Shown here one piece after another: positions 60,281-64,000 of a stretch of 64,000 bases of DNA. Every line of letters begins with the position of its first letter. Positions within the stretch are counted from its first letter, which is position 1. Below the pieces are notes generated by a model. The model made no database searches and had not been told where the DNA came from. It was given only the letters and a program-made list of their open reading frames with translations. Origin of the DNA: Clostridia bacterium (GTDB lineage Bacteria; Bacillota; Clostridia; Lachnospirales; Anaerotignaceae); NCBI GenBank assembly GCA_900757025.1, contig CAAEMG010000069.1, forward strand, positions 1 through 64,000. Reading direction: 5' to 3'. A program made the translations under genes and the position numbers.

Positions 60281-60324
60281 AAAAAAACCGCATTTCCCAA
60301 AAAGAAATGCGGTTTTTATTTTTT
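60281..60324. terminator. Bidirectional terminator between the two lipoprotein genes
   Basis: AAAAACCGCATTTC and GAAATGCGGTTTTT arms around a 7-nt loop, with T runs on both strands; it overlaps the PhnD-type stop by a base. Confidence 0.9.
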
Positions 60325-61412
60325 TATTCTACCGATTTAAGCAAATCTCTTGCCGTTCTTGCTCCGTCATAATCTTCGCTTACAGCTTTCGTATAGCCTA
60401 CATGGCCGAAAGCCGAAATAACATTTTCTTCTTCTTCGCTTTCTCCAAGCTCTATAAATACGTCTGCAAGGTCATCTTTAAATTCATCGCTCATTATTTC
60501 CGATTTTTTGCTTATGCAAACTGTGTCATTATATATTTTTGAAGTTACGCCTATAACGGTTGTATCTTTATAAATATCTCCGTTTGCTCCCAGAGTATTT
60601 ATTTCAGCCCATTTATCTGCATAGTTTGCTCTTATATAGCTGTATGAGGCTATTATGTCGGCTTCTCCGTTTGCGGCAAGTTTAAGGCCGTCATAATATG
60701 TATTTACATATTTTACGTTTTCAAGCTGGTCTATTGTTTTGCCGTAGTTTTCATAAAGCCAAAGAGATGTATAAACATAGCCTGCATCGGAAGGATATGG
60801 CATAATTGCCCATGTTGCGGAATTTATATCGTCCCATGAAATTTTTTCTCCGTTTTTAAATTTTTCGGAAAGGGCATTTCCTTTTTCACTTGGTCCGGCA
60901 ATTATAAGGCCTCTGTATTTTTTTGTAATATCGTCTGTTACGGTTTCACCCTCTTCCCCGTTCCAGTCTTCCGCCTTTCTGCTGTCATTATCAAGTGTAT
61001 TTTTAAGCCCTGTAAGAAGCACTGAGCAGCCGTTTTCAAAATATACATATGTACTGCCCGATATAAAGCCTATGTCTGCTTTTCCGTCGGAAAGCATTTT
61101 TCCTGCCTCTTCATAGTTTGCGGCAACAACGGATTCCACAGAACCTATTTTATAGCCTTTTTCTTCAAGAGATGTTTTTAAGGCGTTTGAAAAACTCTGT
61201 GAAGCTTTCGTAATTCCTTCTGCATCTTCATATGGTGAAAATACTATTGAAATTTTTTCTATTGATTTATCTTCGTCATCGGTTTTTTCATAGGAAGTTG
61301 ACGGGTCAATGCTTGCACTTGAAGATTTGTCACTGTTATCCGTATTTGCGGAACAACCGCACATTACAGCCGTTCCCAATAAAACAGCCAAAAGTTTTTT
61401 TAATGCTTTCAT
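60324..61412 (-). CDS. PhnD/SsuA-type phosphonate-family substrate-binding lipoprotein
   Basis: 362 residues. Lipoprotein signal ending AVMCGCSAN. The fold is the type II periplasmic-binding class used by phosphate/phosphite/phosphonate transporters: ISIVFSPYEDAEGI near residue 55, ADIGFISGSTYVYFENGCSV near residue 115, GLIIAGPSEKG near 165, then TWAIMPYPSDAGYVYTSLWL and ADIIASYSYIRANYADKW. No permease or ATPase gene is adjacent, so it must share one encoded elsewhere or act as a sensor. Ligand unknown. Confidence 0.88.
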   Translation of the reverse strand: MKALKKLLAVLLGTAVMCGCSANTDNSDKSSSASIDPSTSYEKTDDEDKSIEKISIVFSPYEDAEGITKASQSFSNALKTSLEEKGYKIGSVESVVAANYEEAGKMLSDGKADIGFISGSTYVYFENGCSVLLTGLKNTLDNDSRKAEDWNGEEGETVTDDITKKYRGLIIAGPSEKGNALSEKFKNGEKISWDDINSATWAIMPYPSDAGYVYTSLWLYENYGKTIDQLENVKYVNTYYDGLKLAANGEADIIASYSYIRANYADKWAEINTLGANGDIYKDTTVIGVTSKIYNDTVCISKKSEIMSDEFKDDLADVFIELGESEEEENVISAFGHVGYTKAVSEDYDGARTARDLLKSVE

Positions 61413-61441
61413 TATTTTTCTCCTAAAATGTATCTTTAAAA

Positions 61442-62671
61442 TTAAACTATCTGGAAAATGTAAAATTTAAGGTAATCCGTTTCGGGAACATTCCACAAAA
61501 TAGGGTGGTCGGGTCCCTGCTGACGAACCTCTATCTGCCTAAGCTGAACGGCAGCATCTTCTGCCGCAGAATGGAGCATTTTTCTGAAAAGTTCATCTGT
61601 CATAAAATGAGAGCATGAACAGGTGGCAAGATATCCTCCCCTTGGAAGAAGTTTCATTGCCTTCATGTTTATTTCTTTATATCCTCTTGCGGCATTTTTT
61701 ACAGTGCTTCTGCTTTTTGTAAATGCCGGTGGGTCAAGTATTATAAAGTCGAAATCGCTTTTTCCTTTTTCAGCCATTTCCGTAAGAAGTTCAAAAACAT
61801 TGGCACATTTGTATTCCACAATATTATCAAGACCGTTCATTTTGGCATTTTTTTCAGCCATGTTTATTGCATCTTGAGATATATCAACTGAGCATACATA
61901 TTTTGCACCACCTTTTGCGGCGTTAAGCCCAAATGAACCTGTATGTGTAAAGCAGTCCAAAACTTTCTTTCCTTTGGCAATTTTAGCCGCTGCAAGACGA
62001 TTATATTTCTGGTCAAGGAAAAATCCTGTTTTCTGTCCGTTTATGTAATCTACATTATATTTTATGCCATTTTCCGTAATTATTACGTTTCCGTCCAAAT
62101 CGTCTGACAAGCCTTCTGCCTTGTAAAAGCCTGTGTATTCTTCCATGCCTTCAAGCTTTCTTATGGCAACGTCGTTTCTTTCGTATATTGCGTCTATTTT
62201 TTCGCCCATTTCACGAAGAACATTTACTGCGGCTTTATATATAATGTCTTTTCTTTTTTCAGTGCCAAGGCTTAAAACCTGTGAAACAAGTATATTTTCA
62301 AATCTGTCCAGCGTAAGGCCCGGAAACATATCGGCTTCGCCGAAAATAAGACGGCAGGCATTAAAATCGTCGCCCATAACTGTTTTTCTGTAGTCTATGG
62401 CATATTTTACACGTCTTTCAAAAAAAGCCTCGTCAAATTTATCGTTGGCGTTGCGTGATATTATACGCACTCTTATTTTTGAATTATCATTTATAAAGCC
62501 CGAACCGAGGTATCTGTCTTTCTGTGAATAAACATCAACTATATCGCCGTTTTCGTAATCTCCGTTTACGGCTGTTATTTCATCAAAATATACCCACGGA
62601 TGACCTCCTCTGAGCATTTTTTCTCCCTTTTGGGTTATGGTAAGCTTTGTATAAGCTCTTTGAGATGCCAT
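61442..62671 (-). CDS. Class I SAM-dependent rRNA methyltransferase (RlmI-like)
   Basis: 409 residues from ATG 62671, 8 bases after AAGGA; an ATG two codons earlier is too close to the ribosome site. The N-terminal PUA domain has RGGHPWVYFDEIT. The methyltransferase domain has YINGQKTGFFLDQKYNR, SAM motif I VLDCFTHTGSFGLNAA near residue 235, and the catalytic FIILDPPAFTKSRS near residue 308, with the end GGYLATCSCSHFM. Relatives make 5-methylcytosine in 23S rRNA. No obvious operon partner. Confidence 0.94.
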   Translation of the reverse strand: MASQRAYTKLTITQKGEKMLRGGHPWVYFDEITAVNGDYENGDIVDVYSQKDRYLGSGFINDNSKIRVRIISRNANDKFDEAFFERRVKYAIDYRKTVMGDDFNACRLIFGEADMFPGLTLDRFENILVSQVLSLGTEKRKDIIYKAAVNVLREMGEKIDAIYERNDVAIRKLEGMEEYTGFYKAEGLSDDLDGNVIITENGIKYNVDYINGQKTGFFLDQKYNRLAAAKIAKGKKVLDCFTHTGSFGLNAAKGGAKYVCSVDISQDAINMAEKNAKMNGLDNIVEYKCANVFELLTEMAEKGKSDFDFIILDPPAFTKSRSTVKNAARGYKEINMKAMKLLPRGGYLATCSCSHFMTDELFRKMLHSAAEDAAVQLRQIEVRQQGPDHPILWNVPETDYLKFYIFQIV

Positions 62672-62818
62672 TTTCATCTTCCTTTACATACAAATTTTTT
62701 GATAATTATATCATAAAAAACATATTTTTGCTTTAAAACTTTATTTTTTGATTATACAGCAGCTTTATAAATTATAGTTTAACTAAAATTAAATAAAATT
62801 TTGCACCAAAAACTTACA

Positions 62819-62847
62819 GCATATAACAGCCTTCAAAAGCAATACTA
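62819..62847 (+). promoter_or_regulatory. Likely sigma-G promoter of the SASP gene
   Basis: GCATA (62819-62823), a 16-bp spacer and CAATACTA (62840-62847), close to the forespore sigma-G pattern; 45 bp upstream of the start. Confidence 0.6.
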
Positions 62848-62891
62848 TTACTGCAACACAAAATATTTTTTAATTAAGGAGGACGATTATT

Positions 62892-63110
62892 ATGTCAAAC
62901 AACAATTCACCGTCAGGTGCAAAAATTAATATTCCGGAAGCAAGAGAGGCTATGGAAAAGTTTAAGTATGAAGTTGCAGGAGAAATCGGCGTTCCTTTAA
63001 AGCAGGGCTATAACGGTGACCTTACTTCGGCACAGAACGGCTATGTAGGCGGATACATGGTTAAAAAAATGATTGAAGCGCAGGAACAGGCCATGGCAGG
63101 CAAAAAATAA
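62892..63110 (+). CDS. Alpha/beta-type small acid-soluble spore protein
   Basis: 72 residues. It coats and protects DNA in the dormant spore and is degraded by the GPR protease on germination. The core has EAREAMEKFKYEVAGEIGVP with the GPR cut region, then NGDLTSAQNGYVGGYMVKKM, both diagnostic. AAGGAGG precedes the ATG. Monocistronic, with its own forespore-type promoter and terminator. Confidence 0.96.
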   Translation: MSNNNSPSGAKINIPEAREAMEKFKYEVAGEIGVPLKQGYNGDLTSAQNGYVGGYMVKKMIEAQEQAMAGKK

Positions 63111-63142
63111 ATAAAATAACAGCTTTATAAAAAGCAAAAAAT

Positions 63143-63186
63143 GAGCCTTATGCCCTTTGTTACGAAGGATATAAGGCTCGTTTTAA
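63143..63186 (+). terminator. Terminator of the SASP gene
   Basis: GAGCCTTAT (63143-63151) and ATAAGGCTC (63171-63179) enclosing a CCTT/AAGG inner stem; GTTTT follows. Confidence 0.85.
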
Positions 63187-63190
63187 ATTG

Positions 63191-63316
63191 TAAATTTTGA
63201 TTTTGCGGATACCTTCTCTTTGTTTTTTATCAAAGTTTAGGTCAAGCCTTTTTAAATGCTTGCAGCGTGCAAAACGGCGTCCCACAGTCTTAATCAGTTT
63301 GTCAAACCCAAATTTA
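63191..63316. repeat. MITE-like element, copy E (complete, TA-flanked, opposite orientation to copy B)
   Basis: 126 bp. The left end TAAATTTTGATTTTGCGGAT and the reversed right end TAAATTTGGGTTTGACAAAC are family ends; the latter matches the left end of copy B base for base in its GGTTTGACAAAC part. The right TA lies inside the stop codon of the AhpD-like gene. Confidence 0.75.
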
Positions 63317-63907
63317 CTTTCTGTTGTGCATATAATGTCCCTTATTAGGTACCGGCTTAATTGTGCTTACCCATCTGTTTGTGTAGTTGAAAAAGCCTGC
63401 AACAAAAGCTGCCTCAAGTATTTCATGGTCGTTAAAGCCTGCTTCTCTAAGTTTTTCAACCTGCTCGTCGTCTATTTCTGTTGGGTGTGCCGTAACAAAA
63501 TATGCGTAATCGCAAAGAGCTCTTTGCTTCTTTGTAAGATTAGCCGAACGATAGTTATATGAAAGAGTATCCACAAGGTCAGGGTCGCCTGTAAGCCCTC
63601 TCAAGTTATCGCCATGTGTTGTAAGGCAATAGTTGCAGCAGTTTGTTGAAGAAACAACAACGCCTATCATTTCTTTGTCGGCATCGCTAAGGTAACACTC
63701 CGGTGAAAAAAGTGAGCCTTTAAAATTCAAAAAGCCCATATATTCTGCGGCATTAAGAGGAAGCACCTTAAAAAGGTTGTTTATAAAGCCCCAGTTTTTT
63801 TCCATCATTTCAACATTTTTATTAAAAACTTCATACTGTTCATCTGTCATCTCACTTCTTTCAGGCTTCTGAAGAAGTGAAAGCTGTTCATCAAATTCCA
63901 AACTCAT
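63314..63907 (-). CDS. AhpD-like/peroxidase-related carboxymuconolactone decarboxylase family protein
   Basis: 197-residue all-helical protein. The redox pair is Cys91-Asn-Tyr-Cys94 with His98 (TNCCNYCLTTHGDN), the AhpD-type E..CxxC..H arrangement; Cys90 is extra. The C-terminal NDHEILEAAFVAGFFNYTNR is the typical second helix pair of uncharacterised peroxidase-related enzymes. A role in peroxide or thiol defence is likely. It uses a GGAGG-type ribosome site and stands alone; the remaining 93 bp of the window show no gene. Confidence 0.88.
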   Translation of the reverse strand: MSLEFDEQLSLLQKPERSEMTDEQYEVFNKNVEMMEKNWGFINNLFKVLPLNAAEYMGFLNFKGSLFSPECYLSDADKEMIGVVVSSTNCCNYCLTTHGDNLRGLTGDPDLVDTLSYNYRSANLTKKQRALCDYAYFVTAHPTEIDDEQVEKLREAGFNDHEILEAAFVAGFFNYTNRWVSTIKPVPNKGHYMHNRK

Positions 63908-64000
63908 TATAGTTCCTCCTGTATAGATAATTGTATTTACAATTATACATCATTTTCTCTAAAATAAAAGTTTTTTTGCTTATTCTTCGCTTTTTATATC

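Overview
The window reads as a chromosomal segment of a low-GC, endospore-forming, strictly anaerobic member of the Clostridia, most like a gut Lachnospirales-type organism. The evidence is sporulation genes (spoIIE, yabP, yabQ, an alpha/beta-type SASP), pyruvate:ferredoxin oxidoreductase, [FeFe]-hydrogenase-family proteins, formate-THF ligase, a bile-salt-hydrolase-type enzyme, and a Firmicutes-type 6S-like SRP RNA upstream of dnaX. No phage, integrase, transposase, plasmid or CRISPR locus is visible. The window is mostly core chromosome, with small non-coding repeats between genes.

Layout. 0-2 kb: spoIIE (minus strand, cut by the window edge), divergent from a YheO/DauR-type regulator. 3-5 kb: an unrecognised protein overlapping a CstA transporter. 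5.6-6.6 kb: choloylglycine hydrolase. 6.9-10.5 kb: PFOR. 10.7-11.8 kb: a pair of half-size chromate-type transporters. 11.8-16.2 kb: asparaginase and threonine aldolase, then 5-FCL and proA, then a zinc-ribbon membrane protein. 16.3-19.3 kb: a GT8 glycosyltransferase and a RecQ-like helicase without its zinc cysteines. 19.3-20.8 kb: yabP-yabQ-ftsB and tRNA Met-Glu-Val. 20.9-25.7 kb: copA-csoR-mazG-hup-rqcP-GNAT on the minus strand under a CsoR-type operator. 25.7-31.1 kb: a Crp-family regulator and the SRP RNA-dnaX-ybaB-recR-thyA-folA-thiamine-binding protein run. 31.2-40 kb: transaldolase, RidA, MATE, tRNA-Phe, a lipoprotein with tadA, a GH13 enzyme with RluA, and an AEC transporter. 39.9-45.2 kb: a hydrogenase-sensor locus (HD protein, [2Fe-2S] ferredoxin, PAS-containing sensory [FeFe]-hydrogenase homologue, SpoIIE-type phosphatase, group-B-like [FeFe] hydrogenase). 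45.3-53.6 kb: purM-purN-purD, fchA, folT, folD, fhs and panB. 54-58 kb: RNase G and the two radical-SAM-linked genes. 58-64 kb: DUF2798 protein with a structured leader, a SpoIVFA-like fragment, two lipoproteins, an rRNA methyltransferase, the SASP and an AhpD-like protein.

How the genes work together. Fhs, FchA, FolD, PurN, 5-FCL, ThyA, DHFR and FolT make one-carbon/folate metabolism the strongest common theme. FolD lacks the lysine linked to cyclohydrolase activity, and FchA could supply that step. PFOR and the hydrogenase-family proteins form the ferredoxin/H2 side, and the sensory hydrogenase plus phosphatase look like a redox or H2 signalling module. CopA and CsoR form a self-regulated copper efflux unit.

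The least explained material is non-coding: (i) a TA-flanked MITE-like family in five places, one copy interrupted by a second palindromic repeat; (ii) a stem-loop-rich region of about 250 nt in front of folT; (iii) a leader that hides the ribosome-binding site of the DUF2798 gene; (iv) a multi-helix terminator-like element between purD and the hydrogenase-sensor locus. All assignments come from reading the sequence; no search or folding program was run.
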